64,000 nucleotides of DNA from Enterobacter cancerogenus. Lineage in GTDB: Bacteria > Pseudomonadota > Gammaproteobacteria > Enterobacterales > Enterobacteriaceae. The stretch is taken from the NCBI RefSeq assembly GCF_019047785.1, contig NZ_CP077290.1, positions 3,596,001 to 3,660,000 of the forward strand, read 5' to 3'. Each line of letters starts with the position of its first letter. Positions within the stretch are counted from its first letter, which is position 1. The notes beneath the pieces are model-generated. The model saw only the letters and a list, made by a program, of their open reading frames with translations, did no database searches and was not told the origin of the DNA. A program made the translations under genes and the position numbers. This document shows positions 38,973-47,709 of this stretch, piece by piece.

Positions 38973-41072
38973 ATGCACTATTTCCGGTTAATGGCCGCGG
39001 GCATTCTGCTTGCGGCACAGTGGGCTATTGCCCAAAACCTGCCGCAGCCGCCGGTGGCCAAAAAAGTGCCCCATGCGACGGAAATGTTTGGCGACACGCG
39101 TCAGGACGACTATGCCTGGATGCGCGACGATACCCGGCAAAATAAAACGGTGCTGGATTATCTGCGTCAGGAGAATCTCTACACGCAGCATATTTCCGCC
39201 CGGTGGCAGCCGTTAAAAACGCAGGTATATAAAGAGATGCAGGCGCGACAGGTTGAGGATAATTATACCCAGCCGGTACGTAAGGGACATTACCTTTATA
39301 AAGTCGACTATCAGCGCGGGGCGAATTTCCCGCGGATCCTGCGCCAGAAAGAGGACGAGACGGAATGGGCACTGGTGCTGGATACCGCCGGGCGCAGCAA
39401 AAATCACGACTATTATGCGCCGGGGCGTTTTACCGTCAGTGAAGATAATCGCTATATCGCGCTGGCGGAAGATTATACCGGCGACGGACAGTACCGTATT
39501 TCGGTCTATGACAGCCAGAATCGGCAATGGCTGAAAACGCAAATTAAACAGGCCTCTGACGATATCGTTTTCAGCAACGACGGCAAACTGCTCTATTACG
39601 TGGCGCTTCAGCCCGAGACGCTAACGCCAGACAACGTAATGCGCGTGGAGTTAAGGACCGGAAACAGGCACGCCGTCTGGCAGGAAAAAGACGGCCAGTT
39701 TTATACCGGCATCGCGCGTTCGGCCTCAGATAAGTATTTACTTATTACCCTTAGCGCCAATGATACTTCCGAAGTGCGCTATCTCTCTTTAGATCATCGC
39801 GATGCGCCTTTGCAGCTCTTACGCCCGCGCAGCAGCGGGACGGAATATTACGCCGATCACGCCAATGGCCGCTTTTATATTCGCAGTAACCACCAAAATA
39901 AATGCTTTGGCCTGTATCAGGGTGACGGAAAAACGGCCTGGCAGCGGGTGCTGACGCCTGAGAAAGATTATGAGCTGGAAGGGTTTACCTTATTTAACCG
40001 TGCGGTAGTGGTCGCAGAGCGCTACGACGGGAAAACCCATTACCGCAAATTGAATTTTGCGGACAACCACTGGCAGTCATTACATTTTCCGGATCAAACC
40101 TATATGGCGCGGACCGGCAATAATAGCGATGGCCGCGCCACCGTCTTTCACTATATCTACGCCTCGCTCGACCGCCCGCTTGGGTATTACACCTGGGATC
40201 TGGCGAGCGGTAAGGTCACGCGCATCCATCAAAAAGCCGTCCCCGGGCTGGTGGAAGGCACCTATACCAGCAGGCTGATCTTTGTTCCCGCGCGCGACGG
40301 CGAGTCCATTCCCGTGTCGCTTGTCTGGCGAAAAGATCGCTTTACGCAGGGACATAACCCGCTGCTGGTTTACGGCTACGGGGCCTACGGCATGAGCCTG
40401 GACGCGGCGTTCAGCGTGCCGCGCATGAGCCTGCTGGATCGCGGTTTTGTCTTCGCGCTGGCGCACGTGCGCGGCGGCGGCGAGAAGGGCGTGGGCTGGT
40501 ATCTGGCGGGCAAAAAAGCCAATAAGCAGAACAGCTTCAACGACGTTATCGACGCCACGCGGGGCCTGGTGAAACAGGGCTATGGCGACGCCCGTCGCGT
40601 CTACGGCATGGGCGGCAGCGCGGGCGGCCTGCTGCTTGCGGGTGCGGTGAACCAGGCACCGGATCTTTTCCAGGCCGTGGTGCTCCAGGTGCCGTTTGTC
40701 GACGTGCTCAACACCATGCTGGATAAAACCCTGCCGCTCACTCAGCAGGAGTACGGCGAATGGGGCAATCCTAATACGGCAGCAGACTACAAAGCCATCA
40801 GGGCCTGGAGCCCCTACGACAATATTACGCCGAACGCCTGGCCGACGATGCTTGTCACCACCGGGCTGTACGACTCCCGCGTGCCTTACTGGGAAGCGGC
40901 AAAGTACGTCGCGCGTCTGCGCGCAACCAATACGCAAAAAAATAACGTTCAGCTCCTGAACGTCAATATGAATTCGGGGCATAGCGGCCGCAGCGGTCGT
41001 TATTCCCGTCTTGAGGACTCCGCCGAGGCGTTTAGTTTCCTCATTTTTGTTGATAGCCAGAAAAATAAATAA
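38973..41072 (+). CDS. exported S9 prolyl-oligopeptidase (oligopeptidase B-like)
   Basis: 699 residues with an N-terminal signal peptide (MHYFRLMAAGILLAAQWAIAQ). A beta-propeller domain and C-terminal alpha/beta-hydrolase follow. The catalytic triad is Ser549 (GGSAGG), Asp634 (GLYDSRV) and His670 (SGHSGRSGR). ALAHVRGGGEKGVGWYLAGK and QVPFVDVLNTMLDKTLPLT closely resemble oligopeptidase B, which cleaves after basic residues and is normally cytoplasmic. Of the acidic pair in GEFEEW of E. coli OpB, the first Glu is kept and the next is Gly (QEYGEW), so specificity may differ. Its operon position suggests it cleaves an imported or captured protein or peptide; this is inference. Confidence 0.88.
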   Translation: MHYFRLMAAGILLAAQWAIAQNLPQPPVAKKVPHATEMFGDTRQDDYAWMRDDTRQNKTVLDYLRQENLYTQHISARWQPLKTQVYKEMQARQVEDNYTQPVRKGHYLYKVDYQRGANFPRILRQKEDETEWALVLDTAGRSKNHDYYAPGRFTVSEDNRYIALAEDYTGDGQYRISVYDSQNRQWLKTQIKQASDDIVFSNDGKLLYYVALQPETLTPDNVMRVELRTGNRHAVWQEKDGQFYTGIARSASDKYLLITLSANDTSEVRYLSLDHRDAPLQLLRPRSSGTEYYADHANGRFYIRSNHQNKCFGLYQGDGKTAWQRVLTPEKDYELEGFTLFNRAVVVAERYDGKTHYRKLNFADNHWQSLHFPDQTYMARTGNNSDGRATVFHYIYASLDRPLGYYTWDLASGKVTRIHQKAVPGLVEGTYTSRLIFVPARDGESIPVSLVWRKDRFTQGHNPLLVYGYGAYGMSLDAAFSVPRMSLLDRGFVFALAHVRGGGEKGVGWYLAGKKANKQNSFNDVIDATRGLVKQGYGDARRVYGMGGSAGGLLLAGAVNQAPDLFQAVVLQVPFVDVLNTMLDKTLPLTQQEYGEWGNPNTAADYKAIRAWSPYDNITPNAWPTMLVTTGLYDSRVPYWEAAKYVARLRATNTQKNNVQLLNVNMNSGHSGRSGRYSRLEDSAEAFSFLIFVDSQKNK

Positions 41073-41082
41073 GGGGTGTATT

Positions 41083-43299
41083 TTGAAAAGCACACACGTC
41101 GTTGGCTATATGCTGACAGGGTGTCTTATTGTTCCCGTTACCACCTTCTCCGCTGAGAAAGAAGGGGAATCGGTATTTTCGACATTGACCATTACGGATA
41201 ACGCACAGGCAGAAACGAACCATCCCGGCTCGTCGGCAGAAACCTATACGCGCCCGGGTGCCTACAGCTCGCGCACGCTGAACGAGAATCTGCAAAGCCT
41301 GGACGCCTCGTTGCGCAGCATGGCGGGGACATATACGCAAATCGATGCGCTACAGGGGGCGGTGAACGTTAACATTCGCGGGATGAGCGGGCTGGGGCGC
41401 GTTAATACCATGGTGGATGGCGTGACGCAGACATACTACGGTATGGCACCCACAACCTATCACTTCGGGCAAAATAACGGCGCAGGCGTGCTAATCGATC
41501 CTAACTTTCTTGCCGGGGTTGACGTCACGCGCGGCAGCAGCGCCGGATCGCAAGGCGTGAACGCCCTGGCAGGCAGCGCCAACATGCGCACGCTGGGCAT
41601 TGATGATGTGATCAAAGCGGGAAGGCAAACCGGCGTCCTTTCGCGCTTTTCGGTTGGCGATAACGGCCTGGGGCGGACCGGGATGGTGACGGTGGCCGGT
41701 AAGGCCGATCCCTTTGATAACGGCGGGCTGATCGGCGCGCTGGTGGGCATCAGCGGCAGCCGGACCTACGCCACCTTCGATAACGGTGGCGGGCGCAGCA
41801 GCAGTGAGTTTATCGGCGAGGACGTGAAGTATATGCGCCAGGAGCCACGCTCCCAACTGTATAAGCTCAACTTTGATCCTAATCCGTACCATCATATCGA
41901 GTTTGCCGGGCGTAACTATCAAAACGTCTTTACCCGACGCGATATCACCAGCGACGATTATTACCTGCGCTACAACTTTGCGCCGCTCACCGAGCTGATC
42001 GATTTTAACCTGCTGGCCAGCACGAGCCGTGCCGAGCAGGATTACAAGCCGGAATCGCTGTACAACTTTAATAACGCCTCGACGGAGAATAAATCGAACG
42101 CGCTGGATATGAGTAACACCAGTCGGTTCCGCTACGCCGATATTGACGTCGCGTTTCTGTTCGGCGGTAAGCTGATGGACACCGAATACACCCGCCGTTT
42201 TGAGCAGGATAACGATACCGACAGGAACGCCTTTGTGCCGTCCGGTAAGCAGAAGATTTCGTCGCTTTATACCGGCTTAACCCTGAATAAAAGCATCTAC
42301 CAGCTCGATCTCAACCTCAACTACACCCGCAGCAAGGTGTCAGGCATAAAACCGGCCTGTGACGCCAACGAAAAATGTTTCCCGCAGGGGGAGGCAACGA
42401 TCGACCTGGACGATAAAGCGCTCAACCCGTCCGCGACCTTGTCTGCCCAGGTCACGCCGTGGCTGCAGCCTTTCGTCGGCTGGAGTCGCTCCTCCCGCGC
42501 GCCTAACGTGCAGGAGGTCTTTTTCGCGAACGAGGGTGGCGCGTCGATGAACCCGTTCCTGAAACCGGAGAAGGCGGATACCTGGCAGGCGGGCGTCAAT
42601 ATCGTCAAAGAGGGGCTGCTGACGGAAAGGGATTCGTTCCACATGAAGGCGCTGGCCTACGAGTCGCGCATTAAAGATTACATCAACAGCGAATCCTTTT
42701 TCCTGTGCTACGACGGGTCGCGCTGCAAGGATATTGATAACTCGGCGAGCGGCTTCAATGCCAATATCTACATCAATACGCCGTCCCCGGTAACGTCCCG
42801 GGGGTATGAAATCGAAGCCGGATACGATGTCGGCTATGCCTATGTCAACGTCACCTGGAGCAAGCAGCAGACGGATCAGCCTACCTCTATCGCCAGCACC
42901 AGCTACAGCTTTGCCTACGACGACATGAGCGATCTGCCTGACTATTACGCCACGCTGGATCTTGGCGCTCGCTTTTTCGATGAAAAGCTGGTGGTGGGGA
43001 GCCTGTTTAAATTCACCGGGAAATCAAAACGCCTGAGCACCGAAGGCATCAGTATTGATTCGAATACGGTCCCGAAAGAGAGCATGCCTGATATTCCGAC
43101 CATCGTCGATCTCTACAGTAGCTATCAGGTGACGGATAACGTCCTGCTGCGTCTGGGCGTGCAGAACGTCACTAACCGCGATTACTCCGAGGCGCTCAAC
43201 CGCATGAATCAGAGTCTGGACAATGCCGTTGAAGGGGCGTCGCTGAATACCACGGCGCGCGGCCGAACCTGGATTGCGGGCGGGGAAATTCGCTTCTGA
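41083..43299 (+). CDS. TonB-dependent haem/haemoglobin-type outer-membrane receptor
   Basis: 738 residues from the TTG at 41083, which has AAGGGG 6 nt upstream and yields a signal peptide ending at TTFSA; the frame open further upstream runs through the protease gene. A TonB-box-like TLTIT lies shortly after cleavage. Then come the plug domain (VNVNIRGMSGLGRVNTMVDG) and a 22-strand-type barrel ending in Phe (GGEIRF). The segment SRAPNVQEVF…NPFLKPEKADTW matches the FRAP/NPNL signature of haem receptors. The exact ligand (haem, haemoprotein or another iron source) is not readable from sequence. Last gene of the operon. Confidence 0.88.
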   Translation: MKSTHVVGYMLTGCLIVPVTTFSAEKEGESVFSTLTITDNAQAETNHPGSSAETYTRPGAYSSRTLNENLQSLDASLRSMAGTYTQIDALQGAVNVNIRGMSGLGRVNTMVDGVTQTYYGMAPTTYHFGQNNGAGVLIDPNFLAGVDVTRGSSAGSQGVNALAGSANMRTLGIDDVIKAGRQTGVLSRFSVGDNGLGRTGMVTVAGKADPFDNGGLIGALVGISGSRTYATFDNGGGRSSSEFIGEDVKYMRQEPRSQLYKLNFDPNPYHHIEFAGRNYQNVFTRRDITSDDYYLRYNFAPLTELIDFNLLASTSRAEQDYKPESLYNFNNASTENKSNALDMSNTSRFRYADIDVAFLFGGKLMDTEYTRRFEQDNDTDRNAFVPSGKQKISSLYTGLTLNKSIYQLDLNLNYTRSKVSGIKPACDANEKCFPQGEATIDLDDKALNPSATLSAQVTPWLQPFVGWSRSSRAPNVQEVFFANEGGASMNPFLKPEKADTWQAGVNIVKEGLLTERDSFHMKALAYESRIKDYINSESFFLCYDGSRCKDIDNSASGFNANIYINTPSPVTSRGYEIEAGYDVGYAYVNVTWSKQQTDQPTSIASTSYSFAYDDMSDLPDYYATLDLGARFFDEKLVVGSLFKFTGKSKRLSTEGISIDSNTVPKESMPDIPTIVDLYSSYQVTDNVLLRLGVQNVTNRDYSEALNRMNQSLDNAVEGASLNTTARGRTWIAGGEIRF

Positions 43300-43300
43300 T

Positions 43301-43333
43301 AAAAAGCGGTGTTCAGCCGGGCGCTGAACACCG
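43301..43333. terminator. bidirectional terminator between receptor gene and yqeG
   Basis: Perfect 11-bp stem CGGTGTTCAGC/GCTGAACACCG with a 5-nt loop. AAAAAG on its left gives a U run for the minus strand (yqeG); on the plus strand the following TGTGTTT is weaker. Confidence 0.8.
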
Positions 43334-43338
43334 TGTGT

Positions 43339-44568
43339 TTAACCGACGAACATTACCGATACACACAGCACGCCGACGATCAGCGTCAGCAGGTTGCCGA
43401 TGGAGCGGTACGGCTTGAGCGAAGGGATAAGGTAGGTCGAAAGCGTTGGCATGATGAACAAGATCATGGCAATAAGCGGGCCGCTGATGGCGTAAATCAT
43501 CGAGATGGCATTCGGATTAATGCAGCAGACCACAAAGGTGATCAGCGACACGCCCAGAATGGAAATCGCGCGGTTAAAGGCGCGGCTTTTCTTTACGCCC
43601 ACCTGATTCAGGCCCGATTTGACGATCTCCGTTGCCCCTTCAATCACCCCGAAATAGGTGCCAAGGAACGATTTTGACATCGCGACAATCGCCACAATAA
43701 TGCCGGAGACCCCCAGCCAGGCCGGAGACGAAGGCATCATCGACAGCGCAGAGAGGATGGTGACCCCTTCCTCTTTGGCGGCGACGATATAGGACGGCGG
43801 GATCGAGAGCAGGCAGCTGAACACAAAGAACAGCACGCTCAGGCAGATGATCAGGTAAGCCACCTTCATGATTTTTTTGCATTTACCCATGGCCGCGTCA
43901 CCGTATTTTTCGCGACGGTCAACGGCAAACGTCGAGATAATCGGGGTATGGCTAAAAGCGAAAACCATCACCGGGATCGAAATCCACACCTGATGCAGCG
44001 TATGTTTATCGAACGCCATCTGGCTGGTCAGAAGCGTTGGCTCCCAGCTGCCGGTCAGATAGAGCGACACAAACAGGAAATAGGCAATCAGCGGGAAGAC
44101 GAGGAAACCCATGACCTTGATGGTGATGTGGCGGCCCATCAGGAAGATCAGATTCAACACCAGCACCACGCCAAAGCTCACCAGCATTCGCTCCGGGAGC
44201 GTAATCGCCATGCGCTTCGCCAGCTGTTCGGTTAAGGAGTTGGTGATCGCCACCGCGTAGATCAGCACCACCACAAAGAAGGCAATGAAATAGAGCGTGG
44301 TGATTAGGTTACCGATCTTCTTGCCGTAGTAGTGATTCACCGCGCCGGTGATGCCCTCGTTGCCTGTGGTTTTCGAGGACAGGATAAACTGCGCGAGCGC
44401 TTTATGCGGCCAGTAGGTTAAGGGATATGCCACGAGGGCAGTAATCAGCAGGACGAGTGCGCCTGCGGAGCCGAGCTGAATGGGCAAGAACAGCGTTCCT
44501 GCGCCCACGGCAGTGCCGTAGAGGGCGAAACTCCAGAGAGTCTCTTCTTTTGACCAAATTTTCGACAT
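43339..44568 (-). CDS. yqeG: HAAAP-family amino acid transporter YqeG
   Basis: 409-residue inner-membrane permease, same length as E. coli YqeG and alike throughout. The family belongs with SdaC/TdcC (serine and threonine proton symporters). About 11 hydrophobic segments; conserved pieces are FALYGTAVGAGTLFLPIQ near the N-terminus and VMVFAFSHTPIISTF and MSKSFLGTYFGVIEGA later. E. coli YqeG has been proposed to transport serine. In E. coli it also neighbours yqeF and the kdu genes, although the order differs here. Confidence 0.93.
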   Translation of the reverse strand: MSKIWSKEETLWSFALYGTAVGAGTLFLPIQLGSAGALVLLITALVAYPLTYWPHKALAQFILSSKTTGNEGITGAVNHYYGKKIGNLITTLYFIAFFVVVLIYAVAITNSLTEQLAKRMAITLPERMLVSFGVVLVLNLIFLMGRHITIKVMGFLVFPLIAYFLFVSLYLTGSWEPTLLTSQMAFDKHTLHQVWISIPVMVFAFSHTPIISTFAVDRREKYGDAAMGKCKKIMKVAYLIICLSVLFFVFSCLLSIPPSYIVAAKEEGVTILSALSMMPSSPAWLGVSGIIVAIVAMSKSFLGTYFGVIEGATEIVKSGLNQVGVKKSRAFNRAISILGVSLITFVVCCINPNAISMIYAISGPLIAMILFIMPTLSTYLIPSLKPYRSIGNLLTLIVGVLCVSVMFVG

Positions 44569-44687
44569 TAGAGCAACGTATCAACTGTAAAACGAACAAA
44601 AAGAAGTGCAATTTACCATAATTGTGAGCGGAGGGCGCAGTTGCTTCGAAGGAGATTGGCCGGCGATGAAAGCCGGCCTGAGGGAAA

Positions 44688-45149
44688 TCAGTTTGCCAGG
44701 GCGCGTCGCTGCTGGCGTCGCTTGATGATTTTCTCGCGCAGAGTGTCATACGCCCAGTTATAAAACATGGTGTAGGGCAGGAAGAACAGGAAGAACCCAA
44801 TCTCCAGGGACAACGCCTGCCACAGCGTGACGCCCAGCACCGCAGCAACGATGGAGACGCCGATGACGATAAACCCGCACTCGAACCCCAGCGCGTGCAG
44901 GGCGCGCACTTTAGCCGTGCGTTTGATGCGGTGAACGGGCCAGAACCGGTCGAAGCCGAAGTTATAGATAATGTTCCAGAGCATCGCGGTGGTCGCCAGA
45001 ATAATGGTTAACCCGCCCATTTCAACGACGGAGCGCTGCATAAAATACGCCGCCGTCGGGGCGAGGATCGCCGTGGCAATCCCTTCAAAACAGACGGCAT
45101 GAAAGATCCGCTCCGGCAGTTTACGTTGGAGTGCATCCTGATGTTGCAT
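44688..45149 (-). CDS. PACE-family efflux transporter
   Basis: 153 residues starting MQHQDALQRK (ATG at 45149); a longer frame from 45236 has no support. Two tandem bacterial transmembrane pair domains give four helices. The conserved acidic residue is in HAVCFEGIATA of the first helix, and WNIIYNFGFDRFWP and the C-terminal FLPYTMFYNWAYD are typical of AceI-like proteins. Members export chlorhexidine and related amphipathic cations, or natural polyamines. It is divergent from a LysR-type regulator 105 bp away, the usual pairing for PACE genes. Confidence 0.9.
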   Translation of the reverse strand: MQHQDALQRKLPERIFHAVCFEGIATAILAPTAAYFMQRSVVEMGGLTIILATTAMLWNIIYNFGFDRFWPVHRIKRTAKVRALHALGFECGFIVIGVSIVAAVLGVTLWQALSLEIGFFLFFLPYTMFYNWAYDTLREKIIKRRQQRRALAN

Positions 45150-45254
45150 AGCGTTAGACCTCGTTATTTCGCCAGGTGGGGCGTTAATGCCGCCTATTTT
45201 TATCGCTAAAGATGATATATAAAAGATAGTATCCATCGATAAAGTAGATACTTC

Positions 45255-46121
45255 ATGCGTTACTCTCCCGAAGCTCTCACCGCCTTTGTTGAAACCGTTG
45301 CCGCCGGCTCTTTTTCCGCCGCCGCGCGCCGCCTGCGCAAAAGCCAGTCCACCATCAGCACCTCGATAGCGAACCTGGAGGCCGACCTCGGGTTTGATCT
45401 CTTCGACCGCTCGGCGCGCCAGCCGGTGTTAACCAGCCAGGGTGAGCAGGTGCTGGGCTACGTGCAGTCGATTCTTGCCGCCAGCGCCCGTCTGGACGAG
45501 CTGGCGGTGTCGCTGACCGCGCAGACCGAAGCGCGCCTGACGTTCGTGCTTTCCGATACGCTCAACCCGGACGTACTGGAAGATCTGATGAACCAGTTCG
45601 ACCAGCGTTTTCCCCATACGGAATTCGAATGCCTGATTGGCGAGGAAGAGGACGTCATCGACCTGCTGCAGAAGGAGCGGGCGCAGATTGGCCTGACGGA
45701 AGCGCGGGAAAGCTACCCGACCGATATTGGCGTGACCCGGCTTCCCATGCAGACCCGGATGGCAATCTACGTCTCGGCGAACCACCCGCTGGCGGGTCAG
45801 CATGAGACGAAAGCCGATGAGCTGCACGGCTGGCGCGAGCTTCAGCTGAGCACCTACCTCGAGCGGGAGGCGACGCGGGCGCGCGGGCCGGTCTGGTCCG
45901 CGCCGAATTACCTGTTACTCCTGAGTATGGCCGTGCAGGGTTTTGGCTGGTGCGCGTTGCCCTGTGCGCTGGTGGATGAATTCGCGGCCGCAAAATCGCT
46001 GGTTCAACTCAACGTGCCGGGCTGGCCGCGATCGATAGCCATCGATCTGCTGTGGAATAAACGATCGCCACCTGGCGTCGCGGGAAGCTGGCTGCGCCAG
46101 TATTTGCAGGACGCACGCTAA
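45255..46121 (+). CDS. LysR-family regulator divergent from PACE gene
   Basis: 288 residues. The N-terminal winged helix-turn-helix is at about 1-60 (G-S-F-S-A-A-A-R-R-L-R-K-S-Q-S-T-I-S-T-S-I-A-N-L-E-A-D-L), followed by an effector domain with the LPMQTRMAIYVSANHPLAG segment. By genomic context it probably controls the divergent PACE efflux gene; it could also act on yqeF downstream on its own strand, where a large palindrome lies. The effector is not identifiable. Confidence 0.9.
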   Translation: MRYSPEALTAFVETVAAGSFSAAARRLRKSQSTISTSIANLEADLGFDLFDRSARQPVLTSQGEQVLGYVQSILAASARLDELAVSLTAQTEARLTFVLSDTLNPDVLEDLMNQFDQRFPHTEFECLIGEEEDVIDLLQKERAQIGLTEARESYPTDIGVTRLPMQTRMAIYVSANHPLAGQHETKADELHGWRELQLSTYLEREATRARGPVWSAPNYLLLLSMAVQGFGWCALPCALVDEFAAAKSLVQLNVPGWPRSIAIDLLWNKRSPPGVAGSWLRQYLQDAR

Positions 46122-46148
46122 TCCTTGTGATTAAACTCACTATTTTTA

Positions 46149-46167
46149 AACAATTGCATCAATTGTT
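46149..46167 (+). promoter_or_regulatory. perfect palindrome upstream of yqeF, candidate operator
   Basis: AACAATTGCATCAATTGTT: 8-bp arms AACAATTG/CAATTGTT around CAT, 47 bp before the yqeF start. It fits a LysR-type T-N11-A dyad and lies right after the LysR gene. The regulator is not known. Confidence 0.5.
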
Positions 46168-46214
46168 GATAACAATCCTCTACTATCGTCCTGTCATTTT
46201 GCACAGAGGTCGTG

Positions 46215-47393
46215 ATGAAAGATGTCGTTATAGTGGGTGCGTTGCGTACGGCTATCGGCTGTTTTCAGGGAGCGCTTGCGCGTCACTCTGCGGTCGATCT
46301 CGGCAGTGTGGTGGTCAAAGCGCTGGTCGAACGCAGCGGGATCGCCGCACATGAAATAGACGAGGTGATCCTCGGCCAGGTGCTGACCGCGGGCGCGGGG
46401 CAAAACCCTGCCCGTCAGGCGGCGCTCAAGGGCGGTTTGCCGAATACCGTCTCTGCGATAACCATCAACGATGTCTGTGGATCGGGCTTAAAGGCGCTCC
46501 ACCTGGCGACTCAGGCCATTCAGTGTGGCGAAGCGGAGGTGGTGATTGCCGGAGGCCAGGAGAACATGAGCCGCGCCCCGCACGTCCTGACCGACAGCCG
46601 CACCGGCGCGCAACTCGGCAACAGCCAGCTGCTCGACAGCCTGGTGCATGACGGGCTGTGGGATGCCTTCAATGACTATCACATGGGCGTAACGGCAGAG
46701 AATCTGGCGCGTGAATACGGCATCAGCCGTGAGCTTCAGGACGCCTACGCCCTGAGTTCACAGCAAAAGGCGCGTGCCGCCATTGATTCCGGGCGTTTTC
46801 GCGATGAAATCGTCCCGGTCAGCACACAGCGGCAGAACGGCGAGGCCATTGCGGTGGACACCGACGAGCAGCCGCGCACCGACGCCAGCGCAGAAGGGCT
46901 GGCAATGCTCAATCCCGCTTTTGAAACGCTTGGATCCGTCACCGCAGGCAATGCCTCGTCCATTAACGACGGTGCGGCGGCGGTGCTGATGATGAGCGAA
47001 AGCAAAGCGCAGGAGCTGAATCTCCCTGTGCTCGCGCGCATTAAAGCCTTTGCCAGCGTAGGCGTCGATCCTGCACTGATGGGGATCGCCCCGGTCTATG
47101 CCACCCGACGCTGCCTTGAGCGCGCGGGCTGGCAGCTTTCCGACGTCGATCTGATAGAGGTTAACGAAGCCTTTGCGGCGCAGGCGATTTCGGTGGGCAA
47201 AATGCTGGAATGGGACCCGCTGCGGGTTAACGTTAACGGCGGGGCAATCGCACTCGGTCATCCGATTGGCGCGTCTGGCTGCCGCATTCTGGTCTCCCTG
47301 GTCCACGAAATGAAAAAACGTAACGCTCATAAAGGGCTGGCAACGCTCTGTATCGGCGGTGGGCAAGGGGTGGCGCTGGCGATTGAACGCTGA
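46215..47393 (+). CDS. yqeF: acetyl-CoA acetyltransferase-like thiolase YqeF
   Basis: Biosynthetic/degradative thiolase homologue (AtoB family). 392 residues from the ATG at 46215, aligned with E. coli YqeF; a GTG immediately before it is a possible but less likely start. The active-site Cys88 is in NDVCGSGLKAL, the His in ALGHPIGASGCR and the second Cys in LCIGGGQGV. It would condense or cleave acetoacetyl-CoA; the physiological role of YqeF is not established. It ends at a strong terminator. Confidence 0.94.
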   Translation: MKDVVIVGALRTAIGCFQGALARHSAVDLGSVVVKALVERSGIAAHEIDEVILGQVLTAGAGQNPARQAALKGGLPNTVSAITINDVCGSGLKALHLATQAIQCGEAEVVIAGGQENMSRAPHVLTDSRTGAQLGNSQLLDSLVHDGLWDAFNDYHMGVTAENLAREYGISRELQDAYALSSQQKARAAIDSGRFRDEIVPVSTQRQNGEAIAVDTDEQPRTDASAEGLAMLNPAFETLGSVTAGNASSINDGAAAVLMMSESKAQELNLPVLARIKAFASVGVDPALMGIAPVYATRRCLERAGWQLSDVDLIEVNEAFAAQAISVGKMLEWDPLRVNVNGGAIALGHPIGASGCRILVSLVHEMKKRNAHKGLATLCIGGGQGVALAIER

Positions 47394-47410
47394 CGGTTCT
47401 GCCTCTGAGA

Positions 47411-47437
47411 AAACCTCCTGCCGGGAGGTTTTTTTTT
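47411..47437 (+). terminator. rho-independent terminator after yqeF
   Basis: 8-bp stem AAACCTCC/GGAGGTTT with a 5-nt loop, continuing into an uninterrupted T run to 47437. Confidence 0.92.
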
Positions 47438-47609
47438 GACATCCGGAAATCTATTTTTACCCTTATCAGCTCTTTCTGATGCATTTAAAAACGCTTACGC
47501 GCGAAATAATTAACGCCGCTAAGTGCTTTGTGTGATCTCTCTCCTGAAATTTACCCTTAATCGCCGCGTTTTGTTGATGGGCTTCACGTCCATTCTTGCC
47601 AAAAAAAGT

Positions 47610-47693
47610 GAAACAAATAATTTCGATCCTGGTCACTAAAATAACGTTATTTAAAAAATAAACTCCAGTTTCATAAAAACGAAACGTTATTTT
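47610..47693 (+). promoter_or_regulatory. kdgM control region with KdgR-like and repeated elements
   Basis: GAAAC-GTT-ATTTT at 47681-47693, 16 bp before the kdgM ATG, is an imperfect KdgR-type box (GAAAC-N3-GTTTC). A perfect 14-bp palindrome AAATAACGTTATTT lies at 47639-47652. AACGTTATTT occurs in both places, 41 bp apart. A further GAAAC…ATTTC lies at 47610-47624. In Dickeya kdgM is KdgR-repressed; the assignment here is by analogy. Confidence 0.5.
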
Positions 47694-47709
47694 AATTGAG
47701 GGTTTTGTC

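Noticed and set aside
40997..41082. Receptor start at an upstream in-frame codon (41011)
   Set aside because: It would overlap the protease gene and hide the signal peptide; the TTG at 41083 has a good ribosome site.
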